Shown here: in pieces, positions 28,576 to 41,656 of the stretch
Numbering within the stretch: position 1 is the first letter of the stretch
Layout of the letters: every line of letters starts with the position of its first letter
NCBI GenBank assembly: GCA_014549065.1
Contig: JACDOX010000161.1
Span: 1,198,198-1,262,197, forward strand
Length of the DNA stretch: 64,000 nucleotides
Direction of reading: 5' to 3'
Source: Cardinalis cardinalis
Lineage: Eukaryota; Chordata; Aves; Passeriformes; Cardinalidae
The notes under the pieces: model-generated
What the model saw: the letters and a program-made list of their open reading frames with translations, nothing else
The model's database searches: none
What the model was told of the DNA's origin: nothing
Made by a program: the position numbers and the translations under genes

Positions 28576-31500
28576 TGTTGAGAGGGAGGAGGAAGAGGAG
28601 GAGCAGAAGTGTTGTTTTCTTTCCTCTTGTATGTGCATATTGATTCTTTGCATGGATACGCTGCACCAAAAGGAGGAAAATAATATCTAAGGGTATGTAC
28701 TTTCTTTTTTGTGCTGTTTTTACTGTCATGGGATCTCAGCAAAAATCTTTCTCAATTTGACAAGGCACAAACAGGCAAGAGGATTTGGTATCGTGGAAAG
28801 AAGATGGTGCCTATTTCTGCTATTGGCATTCCTTTTGACTTCTGTCTTTCCCATCAAATTATCTTTCCTTTAATTTTAAATTCAATACATAATATTTAGA
28901 TTTTAGTAAATGCTCCTGCAAAGAAACAGTAAGCAGTAAGCAAAACATATTTTGTCCAACCTTTAACCTCTTCCATTGGTTTCCTTATCCCTAACTCACA
29001 CCCCTCAGTCAGTTCTGTTGGTTATTTCGAAAATTAATTTGCTTATGAAGCCACATCACACTGAAGAACTGCATTGCCAGTACATGAAGTCTTGTCACCA
29101 TCTTCTCACAGTCATGGCTTGTTTGCTTCACATCCACATGGCCTTCTGTCTTGCCCTTTTTTTATCTGGAGAGCTTGCTCACCAGGTGGGTTTCTGTAAG
29201 CTCTCCTAGCTCTCTTTTTAATGCGTAGGCTTATAAAATGTGGGAGTATTGTCTGAATTGTCATGAATTTTGAGATTTAGTTGCAGATAGTCAAAAGCAG
29301 ATCTTCCACTGAACAAATTCAATGAAGCAAAAAAGCTTCTTTCTGCTTTTATTCTTATTACACTTCCCAGCAGGGCAGAAGATTAAAGAATGCACACTCC
29401 AGATTTGAAAAGAATTTCTAATTTATGTTCTTTCTCAATAAAATACATGGCTTAATCCTTTCTTTAAAGCTTTATTTCTTCCTTTCTTGCCTTTTTTTTT
29501 AACTAATTGAACAAACAGGCCCTAATTGAAAAAAACCTGAGTGTTAAGCAGTCAAGAATAGAAAACAGTTTCTAGGCTGAAAAGTGCATTTTGAATGTTA
29601 CTGGAAATTTTTATGTGATTTACTTGTGGGGCAAGAAATAAACCTCCTTGACTGTTTCCTATTGTGATGGACTCCTGCTGATCAAAATGCAAGCACTTTT
29701 GCCTCATTTTCCACAACTGTTTTTTCCTGCAAGTGGTTTGTGTTTTGCCCTGAAAAGACAGCTGTGTAAGTAGCTCTGCTCAGAACAGGAGAAAGTGAGG
29801 ATTTTAATGTTGAATTGTATTATTGATTTCCCCTTCAGCAGGGGACAAAGAGGGAAGAAGAGGTAAGGCTACATTGCTAAACAGCTCAAATACCTTTCAC
29901 TCTAATCTTTTGGTTGTTTAGTTTAAATTACCTATTGCATATCAGAGTGCAGAGGCAAGTCCTTGATATGATTTTTTGACTAATTCAGCAGAATCCTGCT
30001 GTTTATGCCCTTAAAGTTGCTGCAGAGCAGCTCAGCCAGCTACATTATGAGTTAAGGCTTTATAATTATCTTGGCTTATGACCTAAGGATTAAGAAACTA
30101 CTTGTAATTCTACATTCCTTGCATATTTGGAATTCTCACTGACTTCAGTGAAAGTGGGGTATATTTGAGTAATGCAGAATTAGGACCTGGTTATCATGAC
30201 AGAACTGTTTGAGTAATGGGCTGGCAGTAATGCAGCTGTGCTAAGGTTGTTTGTCTTCAACTTTGCCCCATTTTAATTTGCTCAAGTTTCTGCTGAATAG
30301 TAGATTTTTCAGGTCCAGATTTTTTCAGTAGCCATAGATACTAATCTGGATACTTTTCAATAAAGCACCAATTAATCTGTTTTATAAGTAATGGAGTTGT
30401 TTTTAAAAGTTCTGGAATCCAGAAAATAAACATTAAAACGTGAATTTTCTTTACTNTCTAATTAGCTTTGGGGTTTGTGGAGTGGCTTTTAGGTATTACA
30501 GAGCATATTTTGATTAAGTATGCTTCTGAGTGTTCCAATGAGTGCATTACAACAGTAACCCCAAACTAGCCATTTCAAGTACCAGAAAATGTTGAATATT
30601 TACTGGTGTATATAGCCTTGAATGTAACTTCTGTGTGATTTATTTGCGTCCAAATAGTTAAAAGTATCACAAGGTAATATATTATTGTTTGCTTCTTATG
30701 TACAATTATCAGGATTAAAACTTCTCATAAATATCAGTGAGATGGCATTATCACGGTAGGAGTAAGTATTAAGAAATAGAAGTAGAAGAAATCAGTATGC
30801 TTCATGTCTGTTTTCCTTAAGGATGGAAATTTGAAATTAGTAGTATAGTTAGAGGATAGCCAAGTAATTCTTATAGCTATGTATACAAGGATACTAGATG
30901 GCCATAGCTAAAAAGATGCACATGCTATATTTTAAGGGAAGAAACACTACTAAAAAGCAGTACAGTAAGTAAAATTTTGAAATACTACCTATAAAGTTTT
31001 GGTCACCATGGCACATTTGTTATAAATCATAATTACTGGCAGAGGTTCTGCCAGAGTGTAACAGAAACAGTCCTTTCTCCATTATGAACTGAGTGGAACA
31101 TGAATACACCATAAATTGAATAGCTTGAGCTTATTAATTTCGTAAGAAACATTCTAGAAGCACTATCTCTTTGATGGAAAAGAGTCAAATAAATTTTGAC
31201 ATATGAAATTTGCAAAAAATTCTGTCCCCTTATGAGGTTGTTATTGCACAATGGAGAATATAAGACTTTTTGGTGCTTGAAATCAAACAGTGTGCATTCC
31301 TGTGTATCCTTATGAAAGAGTGTACTTTGAGAAAGGTGCTTCTCAAACAATTACATACTGGCACAGTTTAATCCTTTTATTTTCACTATAAAGTATTCTA
31401 CTTATATGTGTAAAAATTTTGTTTATGTTGGAGATTACATATGATTGAGCCAATTTGGCAAATGAAAATAATGCAGCATGTATGTAAATATTGTAGTAAA

Positions 31501-32361
31501 AGTAAGATAATTGCCTTTTTAGTATATGGTTTTCTGCATTTTTTTAGTGAAACTTGAACTTCTAAATTCAAGTCCAGGTTTGGCCATGCAAATTTCCTTC
31601 TACTAATGATGCCTCTTCCTGTATACATTGTGCTTTTTGTCTCAGGCACTTAAAGCTGAACACTGCTTAATGTAAACAAGTAACACATTAAATTATGCCT
31701 TATGCTTTTGCTTTAACAAAACCACTTTAACCAGGCCCTTTAAATTATATCAATGTCAGCTTGCCAAAAGTGAAGCCAGTCAAGTTGGTTTTTTTCCCGG
31801 CATAGCTCCTTGCACAGGAAGTTTGCATTTGCAAAGATGTTCCACTGTATCCTGGAGTATTTTCTACTGTATCTTTGGCATGTTTGCATTTGAGTGCAAA
31901 TGCTGCACTTGGGAACTATCAAATGGATCTCTTACTGTCCATTTTGCTCTTGACAGTGATCTAATGGCTTTTTTAATTAAAAAAACCCCAAAAAACAACC
32001 CAAACTAAGAAAGTTAAGGTTTGACTATTTAAATAATAAATAGAGTTTACCAGGAGACCCTGTGCCAGATAGCAGCTGGCCTTGTGTACATTTTATGGGA
32101 CTAAAAAGAACCTCATACCCTGATTTGTAGAACACCATGTTGAAAATTTTACAGTATCAACTGTGAGCTATGCACCATAAATGAGAATTTACTGAGAACT
32201 GTCTTAGTGCTTTTCTGTCTATAGAATCCTTTGTCTCTGAAAAGGTGGCAATTGGGTGTTAATATTTTCACATAACTGTAAGAAAAAATACTTTGTTAGT
32301 ATCTGTAGAACAGCATGCATGTTTGTTTCAGTTTTTCAGTCCCAATATGAATGATTACAAA

Positions 32362-32392
32362 TAGGATAGGACAGGACAGGATGGAATGGAAT
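32362..32392. repeat. Degenerate pentamer repeat
   Basis: Six imperfect five-base units, TAGGA/CAGGA passing into TGGAA. A short microsatellite of no evident function. Confidence 0.75.
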
Positions 32393-34689
32393 ACTCTTAT
32401 TTCTATGATAGAAATAGGTATTTGTATGATGTTATTATTTATAGAAAACAGAATTAATCATATATGATACTCTTGACATGGAGTATGGTGAGGAAGAATC
32501 CTCAAAACAGTTTATTTCCCATTTCAACTTCCTGGTTTCAGAGCTTCCTGGTTATTTATTCCTTTTTTCCCCTAATGTAATAGAGATCAGATTTTAGTCC
32601 TTTGTGAAATTCACAAAGAGCAAATTCTAAACCAACAGAATCGTCTCAGTGAGAATGTGATTTACGCTACCTCATCCCTATATTTGAAAGCCTATGGTCT
32701 CAATTTATAGTGTACCTCTGGCATGAAATGAAATCCTGTAGAGAACAGAACTACAGAAGTGAGAGGTAGCTACATACCTGTAAGGAAATAGCTGGTTTTT
32801 AGTTGACAAAAGGTTGTTTAGTTCTTGCATGTCTACAAGAAGGAAAAATTATTCAAATGCCTAGGACTTCTCTGGTGCTTAATGATAATAGTAGCTACCT
32901 TAGCAGTGAACAACTTTTAGTAGAGAAAGCTGCATGATTACAGATGATAGCTTCAGTTACTTGAGACTCAAAGACAACGTTTTAGAAAATCCAAAGAGGA
33001 AGAGAAAGAAAGGAGTAAAACCGGGGGGCAGGTAAGAAAAAAAAGAAAAAGAAAACAGCAAGCACATTCTTCTAAAAGGAAGCAAAGAAAGAATTCCCAA
33101 AATGTTCATTTTTCCTCTAATAGTTTCCGTACCATATGGTTTTTGAATCAGTAGCAGCTGATGTATTCAGTAATAGTTCCTTTTGAAGAGACTTGTCATA
33201 ATATTTACCTTCTCTACAGCAACAGAAATAGCTTCTGAGGCTGAAATGGCCATGCTTACTAAGACTGATGAAAACAAGAGACATTACCATGGTGAATGAA
33301 TCTCTTGACACCGTTCTTTCAGGGATAAATAACATTCATTGCACTGTGTTTCATTTCAACAGAGACATTTGTATCCTTGGGCATAATGTTACCTAGAAAA
33401 TAAGGTTACGTTGTGCCGCGGATCTCTAGAACATGAAAAGTATGAAGACCTTTGGAGATCTGATGTGAAAAGGAAAAAGAGACATGCTACATTTATCAAA
33501 AACACAAGAATAAACAAGCCATCTGTACAGAAAGTTTTCCCAATGAAATAGTGTGGTAGGCAGGGACAGTTACTTACTCACATACCTCTTCTTCTTGCAC
33601 TGCAATTTGATGCCATCCTTTGTCCACTGTCCCAAAAGACCTGACATCAGAATACCAATCTCCCTGGAAAGGAGATTAAAAGTAAAAATTTTTGAGACAC
33701 TCAAGTAATCTGTCTATATACAGAAATAGTCAAGTGTGTGCAGTGTGACCAAAAAAGTGAGAATTGTTCAAAGGGAATGAACAAACTAGCCTCTCATGTG
33801 CGTCTGTCTGAAAAAGTAGCCTGATTGAATTTCCCATGTGAACCAATTTGTAGATTTTTGATATGTTCTCTTTTCCATTGATTTCAGTGCCTGTATAGCA
33901 GGATGTGTCTCCTCTTAAAAATACCTAAAAAGATGGATGCATTGGAAAACCGAAGTCAGATTAGGATATAGTCTATTAATCTAATTCAATCCCTATACAC
34001 ACAAAAAAAAGAATTATGTGCTGCTTAGTCAGAAACTCTTAAAATGTGAGCTTTATAATTGTGTGCACTGACTAGTCCCATAAGTCTTACATCTGAATCT
34101 AATCATATGAACTTTATTCTACATCTAGTGAGTACAATAAGCCTTTAAACTTATGGTAGGAAGTACAACACAGCTAAATAACAAATTACTTTAGATTTTG
34201 TCATGGCCTATAATTATATTTTGTTCGCATTTATATTTATGCATGCTGGATCATAAAATTTTAAGAAATCTACCAGAAAAACATGAAGAGGGGATATTGT
34301 GGTGAAGGGAACCTTTCGTTTTTTAAGAGGAATGAAAAAGTGAGTAAGTACCTATGGACCAAATTGTCATTGAAAGACTGGGTAAAGAAATATCTACTAT
34401 AATCTGTGTAACACATATAAACATAATCTGTCATTATTTACTGGAACAAAAAATTACAAGACATTGTATAATTTCATAAGTCTAATTATAAAAGCAAAAA
34501 TAAATGCCAGGCTTTGCACGATTTTGCGGAAAATATATGACTTTATATAAGTTAGTGCATTCACCAAAGCATTCAGACACCACATTAGTGTTCTAACACA
34601 CCAATGTGTTCTGTTCAGATAGGCACTAAGGTGAAGTGCTGCTCTGAATGCTACATTTCCCCCCATTTAAACACTTCAAGGGTTAAAAG

Positions 34690-34930
34690 CACAATACCCA
34701 CTTTGCTTTAGATGAACCTGGGCCTTTAAATCTCAGCTGTGGCTGCAGTCTCCTTGTCAGTGAACGTCTGATGTCAGCAGTTTGAATGATGTCTGACACT
34801 AATTATGTGCCATTCACAAGATTGCTAGGCTGGAGAGTCTAGGGGTATAAAAAGCTATTTAAAAGGTTTTCACTTGAGGTCTTACTCTCATTTTTTTGGA
34901 AACACTTCTTTTGCAGAGCAGCACCCTGCT
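34690..34930. promoter_or_regulatory. Possible conserved non-coding element with TATA-like motif
   Basis: A less AT-biased block inside the intron, with a homeodomain-type CTAATTATG core at about 34799-34807 and GGGTATAAAAAGC at 34844-34856. No repeat family is recognised, and the complexity is high for intron sequence. Function is not shown: it could be an enhancer, a minor promoter or plain intron. Cross-species alignment would decide. Confidence 0.25.
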
Positions 34931-35544
34931 AATACCATTGAGGAAGGAAAATGGTTACAAGACTATTAATTAATGCTTGAAATGCATTGTTTTTGTTTGA
35001 AAGCCGTATAAGGAACAGCCTTTACATCTGTTTTTGTGATAAATACAAAGCTGTGGAGAGATACCTTGTCCTTGTCATACCACCTGCCTTGGTGCTGACA
35101 CAGAAGAACTTATATGGTCAGCATTTCAAAGCATTCAAAATTAATTGGCAGATGGACATTGTTAAATAATTAACATGCCTTTTAGCTGCTAATGAATCTT
35201 AGAAAATGCTGCATGGCTATTGAATAATTCAAAGATTTGTTTTGGGACCTTATATATACATGACTCTAGATTTATTTTTTCCTAGACAGTATAGTTTTTA
35301 AAAATACCATTCCTTCCATTTGCACATATGCATTCATGTGTGACAGCATTTCCTGAAATCTAGGAATGGTTTATATTTTTATTAATATATCTCCCTTCAA
35401 AGTTTAAGATTTAAAACTTCTGCTTGTCATGCTTAGGGTCAGTTTATGAATATTACAAAAGTAAGCAAGTCAAGCAGCTTGTCAAGCTAATCTCAGACAG
35501 TAATTTGCTGTTGTAAACCAGGTATGGATCAATACATTGCATGA

Positions 35545-35862
35545 GTTAGTACAGTGTTCTGGGGTAGGTGTCCCTCTCTTCCAAGTAACAAATATTAGGA
35601 TGAAAAAAACAACTTCCAAGCTGTGCCGGGGAAGGATTAGATTGGATATTAGCAAAACATTCTTCACTGAAAAAATTGTCAAGCATTGGAAGAGACTGCT
35701 CAGGTCAGTGGCAGAGTCCCCATCCCTGGAGATAGTAAGAAGACTTGTAGATGTGGTGCTTGGTGACACGGTTTAGTCATGGACTTGGCAGTGCTGGGGT
35801 AATGGCTGGACTCGATCTGAATGGTCTTTTCCAACCTAAAAAAATCCATAGTTCTATGATTT
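35545..35862 (+). mobile_element. CR1 LINE 3'-end fragment, plus
   Basis: About 320 bases from the CR1 3' end. Recognisable parts are 'ttagattggatattag' near 35636, 'ccccatccctggagat' near 35720, 'gctggactcgatctgaatggtcttttccaacct' near 35808, and the tail 'ccatagttctatgatt' at 35847-35862. That tail carries the 8-mer (ATTCTATG-like) that ends CR1 elements. Confidence 0.93.
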
Positions 35863-38800
35863 TAAGGGTTTTTTTATTAAATTTCATTAGAAGGGCACAT
35901 ACTAGATGAAGAGTACTTCACTTGTTCTCAGAATAGTGGTCCTAAGTAGTTTAACAGTTCGTACTTTTAACAGGGACTAGTAGAGCTACAGATACTGAGA
36001 ATATCTCATTGACAGAGATGATCTCATTGATTTTCCTGGATTATTGCATTATCAAAAAACACATAGTAAATCAGCCAAATGCAAAGAAAAGTAAGCAGAA
36101 ATGAAGGCATATAGCTTATAATTACAACATGAGAAATTATGCCCAGAAAAAAGACTGAGTTGGAATTTAATCCTACCAACTGTAACCAAACCCTCTGTAA
36201 AATGCTATGACTTAAAGAAGGCCAGGATGATCCTGGAATAAGTGAAAAAGGGAGTTTGATTCATGTTACCTGAATACCTAACATTGATAAGTCTCCACTG
36301 AAATATTGATAATGTATTTTATATCCCAACTCATATTGTTTGAGAAGTTTTTAGAGCATGTGTCTATGTCATCGTGTGCAATCAGTCCTGGATTAATGTG
36401 GGTTTGCCATGCATTGACTGGCAAAAAAAAAAGAGTTGGGTCTGATTTGAGCTGTATATCTGTGAAACTGCTGGTTTTCTTACCTGTGTGGATGCAAGGG
36501 GGGAAATCCAGTCCCACAGTTATGATGCCATGTATCCTTGGACACCGCTGGTGTCCATTGTGCTTAAGGAAAAAGAGGTATGGAAGGTAGAGATGTGTAT
36601 TATTTTCTTTTGGTTTTTCATGGAAAGTATTTTTGTTAAGTTAAATTTTCTTATCTTGTTGACCTTTTAAAATTAGTGAGGAATTTCTCCCCTCTGATGT
36701 GTATCTTAGTTTCTGGCCGCACATTTTTCTTCTCATTTTGCATCATGAAAGTTTCCCATGACTGAACAGGTTACTAAGCCAAATGAGCTGGTATTTTGCA
36801 ATTCTGGGCATGCATTTGAACCACTTGGTTAATATGCCCTCTGTGTGTACTGTGAGTTGGGTTGATTTCTCCCAAGTCAGGTTGGCAGAGATTTGAAGAG
36901 TTCTTCACTGCTCCATCAAGCTCATGCCATATCAAACTTTCTGAGGTCATTTGGATGTAGCTCATGTGTTTCACCGTACCAGAGCCTTTCAAGGGGCTCT
37001 CAGTCTCTTTTGCTTCTTGCCTGTGACATGTATTCAGTTTTACTGAAGAAAAAATAAATTCTGTCCCTGAAGTGTCTAGGTTTGTTACTGAGATTTTGTG
37101 CGGACAATAACTAGCTCTTGAACACAGAAAGCCAGCTGCTGCAATTTAATGGTTATAGGCAGACTAATGTTTAGCAAAGGCAAATTTAAAAAGGAAAAAC
37201 CATCCCTCTCCTAGTAAGCTTAGAGACAGACCAGATAAGGAACATGTAATTAAATGTATTCATTATAATATCCCATAATTATTTTCTCACACATGACAAT
37301 GGAGAAGGGAAATGCTGATTCTTCACACTTCAAAAAATAAAAATGATCCTTTGCCACAAACAGTGATGCTTAGAAATATTTGCAGATCACTGTATAACTG
37401 TTTCAGATTAAAAACAAGATATTAAAAGCCAAAACTTGAGGAGAGTAACATTATATTGTATAGTGGATTAAACATTTCTGTAAAATCAAGTATTGTTCAG
37501 GTGTCAGTATTTCTAAAAGTAATTAATTTCCTTTCATTTTTTGGAGGTTTGGAATCAATTTTGAAGGAGGTCTGAGAAAGCATTGTGTATAGGGAGAAAG
37601 CAAATACTTTTGATATGTATTAATTGTTTAAGAGAAGGTTAAATTACTTGATAACAGAAAATACCTCGAATAAAAAGAAGTTACTTTTTACATTGCTTAT
37701 AATGTTAATACAGCAGAAGAATGACAAAAGAAAATACACTGCCTGGGTGCTGAAGCAAACCTATTCAGACAGGAAAACACGAATATATTTAATACCTGAT
37801 ATATTAGATACTGGATTAAGAAGAAGCCATGTTGGCCGTGTTTCACTTTTGTATGAAGGCTGCATACTTTTCAGTGAATGGATCAGACCTCAGACTGATG
37901 TCTGCCAGAACAAGTTCTTCAGTCCCTGCTATACTAGTGATCAACTGAGATAATCATAACAGTTTCTTTTGCAGAGAAAACAGACTAATTTCTTAGTCAC
38001 TTGGCCGCTGACATCTGCTACTGAAGTACTCACACAGGCATCACCATGCTGTTCTATAGTTCAAGCGTCTAAATGTATTACGTAGTGAATTCCAGTAAGG
38101 GCTCAGAAATGCATGGTGCATCCAGCAAGGTTCTTCATGTTGCACAGACTATTTTATATAACCTATGAATTTCTATTGTCATTTTACAGGAGGGTTGCCT
38201 GTGTAAACAAGGATGAACAGTGCACTCATGAGAACACGAATGTTTTAAAGTCATAAAACTGTGGATTTTTTCTGTTGATATGCTTTACCTTTCCCTTTAA
38301 ATATATTGTTTCTTGCTTTTCATAATTGTCATTACGAAAGGAGAAAGTAAACATGAATGTATTTTAAACAGGACTTTAGGAAGTACAGAGAGGAATTTTC
38401 CATATGAGCTACTTAATGGTTTCAATTTGCATGCAGCAGTAAAAATAGAAGCTCAGTAACTGACTTCTGTATTGCAGTTTAGGAAAACATTGCACAATTA
38501 ATTTCACATAAGACTTGCAAAAAATCTGGTTTAATCAGGATATGTTTGGGATGGTTAAACAGATTCAGAATGCTAAGGTATGCCATATACTTAAGTGACT
38601 ACAACAGTTAATACCTTAAAAAACTATGAGTTCCATTTCAAAAACATTTATCAACTACCTGACTTTTTTTCCCCCATAAGTGATCCTGTCTTGTCTGCTA
38701 TACTTTCACTGAAATATTTTTATCAGGATGGAGAGTATGTTCTGTGTTGTTGAGAAGAATATNTTTTCATTCCTTTTATCTTAAGTATCCAAGTCTTTAA

Positions 38801-39448
38801 GAAATTTGATTTATAGAAGAAACATTCATTAACTTTTGAGTAAGGATGGTTGTCTTAATAATACAGGCTTGTAGATTGTTTTGCTAGAATGACCTCTCCA
38901 GCAATACACATCTATATATTGCCTTGTGAATATGCCAGAGAGTAATTTAAGGCTGTGGGGGGAAGAGAGAGCTATCCTTTCTTCCAACTTATACTAAGCA
39001 ATGCAGAAGTCTTCAGAAATAATAATTCTTAAATTTGTATGTTAAGATTCCCCAGTTCTGCTTACTTAAACATTTCTGCCCATCTAAAATTAATGGTTAT
39101 TTAACAGCCATATAAACAACATTTACATGTTTAAATTCATTTACATACCTGAAAATTCAAAGTTTAATAACCTGCAAAATAAACCAAACAGACTTATGGT
39201 TCTACAACTTGTTGATTGATCTGAGTTTTACCCTATAAAATTAATGACTTCTTGAGATACTAAAATTATTCTCATGTACAGCATAGTTACAGTAATTAGA
39301 ACGTATGGTTGTTTTCTCATGATATTAATAAAAAATAATAACTTGTCTGTATAAGATAGACTGATTAGTAGATTTCTTTCTCATTTTAACAGATGTGCTC
39401 TTGAATTATTTTGGTTCTTGAAGGTCATTTTTTGAGGGCTCTCAACTG
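35863..39448. other. Intron sequence, no gene seen
   Basis: AT-rich non-coding sequence without a recognised repeat. A plus-strand open frame at 37624-37953 has no ATG start and no family resemblance. One ambiguous base at 38763. The motif GTGGGGGGAA at 38955-38964 is one base away from the published GLIS binding consensus. Confidence 0.6.
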
Positions 39449-39665
39449 AAAGAGTACAATTTTATTAGATGTTAGGAAGAGATTTACTGTGAGACACTGG
39501 CACAGGTTGCCCAGAGAAGTTGTCTCAGCCCTGGAAGCATTCAAGCTAAGGCTGGATGGAGCATTGAGCAGCCTGTTCTAACAGATCTACCTACTCCTGG
39601 CAGGGATTTGGAACTAAATGATTTTTAAGATCCTTTCCAACCCAAACTGTTCTATAATTGCATCG
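39449..39665 (+). mobile_element. CR1 LINE 3'-end fragment, plus
   Basis: About 215 bases of CR1 3' end: 'attagatgttaggaagagatttactgtgag' at the left, 'ggcacaggttgcccagagaag', then 'tttttaagatcctttccaacccaaactgttctataatt' at the right, the normal CR1 terminus. It lies 1.8 kb before the exon at 41495. Confidence 0.93.
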
Positions 39666-41494
39666 CTTTTGTGATTAATTTCTTATATCCGTTCTTTAGC
39701 TCCCATGTTTTTATGCCGTCTCCACTCTTTACTTTTTCCTAGAAAAAAAGTGATATTTTTGTCAAGGCAATTTTAAGATATAGTCGTGTTTTTTTTTTTT
39801 TTATCCTCTAATATTTTCTAAAAATATATTCTTAAAAGTAAAAATATTTTTACTGTAACAAAAATGTTTTGTATGCATGCTAAAGCTCTGTAAACATAGA
39901 GGTGACACTATCTAAAAGCATAAATTAATGTTCAATGATCAAAACTGGATAATCCGAAAAGCAGTGGTTTGTTTTGGATAAAGGGACGAAATATAAATAA
40001 AAAGTTTCATGGGTTGAGACATTTTCTGAAGTGCATGTGTAGGAAGGATAAATTGCAATTATGGTATAGTAGGCGTGGTTCATCCTCTGTACCAAGCTTT
40101 AATTTCTCTTAAGCTTAATTTTAATAGTGCTGGTGTATAGGTAATGTGGTTTATACTTTATTCTTCAAACTTTTAATACTTTTTTGCAGTAATCCAAAAG
40201 ATATGCTTAAAATTAAGTGATCCAATTTTTTTTCCCTCTTTTTTTGAGGATGTTAGAGATTTGTGAGAAAGGCATGCTAATTATGACCAGAATTACGTCA
40301 GTTTTCCTACTTGTGCATTTGTAAACATACATGNACTGCATAATTTATTATAAAATTTAGTTGTGTCATTCTGACACCAGTGAAAAGTGGCCTGTTTCTT
40401 TTTAAGTGAAGAAAATTAATAGGTAGTGAAATGATGGTAATTTTTTGTTTTAGCTTTAGAAACATCTCTACTATAGGATAATAATTTTTGGAAGCATGTA
40501 AGAACCGCAAACTAGCAGTTTGTTATGTATCAGAAGCTTTAAACGTTGCATAGTGAGATATGCAACAACTGAAACTAAGGAGATTAATTGATCCTGACTG
40601 ATAGAATTTCAGAAAGCCTATACTTCTGATATTCATAAATATTTAGGTCTAATTGAAATCAAGTGTCTATAAAAATGCCGATGTCAAATAGAACAGAACT
40701 TTACATTTCCCTTAGGTTACAGTATACCATGAGAACATAATAGATGAAAAGTTTGTTTTCTGTTCATATAAACATAGATTTCTCCACAGATGCAGTACTT
40801 GATTAGGTATAGAAGTACTATGCCCCATGGTTATTGGTTCCCCACAGGAATTACATCCTATTTTGACAGGCTTACCGTATTTTTAGTATGTCATTCATTT
40901 ACTCATGGCAGAAAGAAAAAATATATTTCAGAAATCATTTCACTTTTTGCATTAGCATTGCAGGAGCAAGGCAGAGCAGATTGAGATTTCCCTGTTTATT
41001 TTTGCTGTTGCTCTGTAGGTTGGGCTGGTACTGAGAGATGCCTCTGTTCTGCTGAGTTGCTAATATCCAGAGAAGCCTGGAGCTGAGACAGGGATAGCTA
41101 GCAGAAGTCTTGAGAACCTCACAGTGACCATTTTGGTCTGTGTGCTGCAGGGAGGAGATTCAGCTGGTGCTGCATTTCCCAGGCAGGTGCTGCACTCTCC
41201 GCTGGCTGATCCCTTTGGGTCTCAATGTGCCATCTGCAAAATGTAGGATACACTCTCCTAATTCAGCCACATGCAGGCAGGATAGGTACATTTTAACAGT
41301 CTAAATGGTTTGAACCCTCCCTGCAGCAACAGGGAGGGTTCAAACCCCCACTGCTGAGAAGCCAGGCCCTGCAGGGCTACCCAGCCATAGCAGGCTGGAG
41401 GTCTCTGCATGCCCTGGTACCCTTCTGTTCAGTGTTTGCTGTTGCAGTTTACTGTGTGTGATTTCCTTTCAAATAATTTCTTTCTCTTTTCTAG
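39666..41494 (+). other. GLIS3: Intron sequence up to the splice acceptor at 41494
   Basis: Non-coding sequence ending in a pyrimidine-rich tract and CTAG (41491-41494), the acceptor of the zinc-finger exon. From about 40980 it is more GC-rich. It contains a perfect inverted repeat at 41307-41346 and one ambiguous base at 40334. Confidence 0.75.
41307..41346. repeat. Perfect 17-bp inverted repeat (hairpin), 6-base loop
   Basis: Left arm GGTTTGAACCCTCCCTG (41307-41323), loop CAGCAA (41324-41329), right arm CAGGGAGGGTTCAAACC (41330-41346). The arms are exact reverse complements. On either strand this can fold into a stable stem-loop. It sits 148 bases before the exon at 41495 and belongs to no repeat family I recognise. 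Confidence 0.95.
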
Positions 41495-41656
41495 TTTGAG
41501 GGTTGCAAGAAAGCCTTTTCCAGACTAGAAAATCTCAAGATTCACTTAAGGAGCCATACAGGTGAAAAGCCTTACCTTTGCCAGCACCCTGGCTGCCAGA
41601 AGGCGTTCAGCAACTCCAGTGACCGCGCCAAGCACCAGAGGACACACTTGGACACT
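41495..41656 (+). CDS. GLIS3: GLIS3 internal exon: end of zinc finger 3 and all of zinc finger 4
   Basis: 162 bases, 54 codons, phase 0 at both ends. It opens with FEGCKKAFSRLENLKIH, the distal part of C2H2 finger 3: its second Cys and both zinc-binding His (HLRSH) are here, and its first Cys should end the preceding exon outside the window. The linker TGEKPY and complete finger 4 follow (CQHPGC, then H-X3-H in HQRTH). Acceptor TTTTCTAG and donor ACT|GTAAGG are both good. GLIS3 is a nuclear transcription factor binding G-rich GLIS sites through five tandem C2H2 fingers. In mammals it is needed for pancreatic beta cells, thyroid and kidney cilia, and finger 4 is reported to carry the nuclear localisation signal. 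GLIS1 is nearly identical across these fingers; the call of GLIS3 rests on the later exon at 57645. Confidence 0.96.

Larger units (their letters stand above)
21311..35544. other. Intron sequence, no gene seen
   Basis: 14 kb of mostly AT-rich non-coding sequence without a recognised mobile element. Contents: a pyrimidine-rich tract near 23575-23628, a GC-richer patch at about 27940-28330 with an 18-bp tandem duplication, T/G-rich low complexity at 28490-28575, a GGACA/GGAAT-like pentamer run at 32362-32392, a purine-rich run near 32990-33060, and a possible conserved element with a TATA-like motif at about 34690-34930. Ambiguous bases are at 21460 and 30456. Confidence 0.55.
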
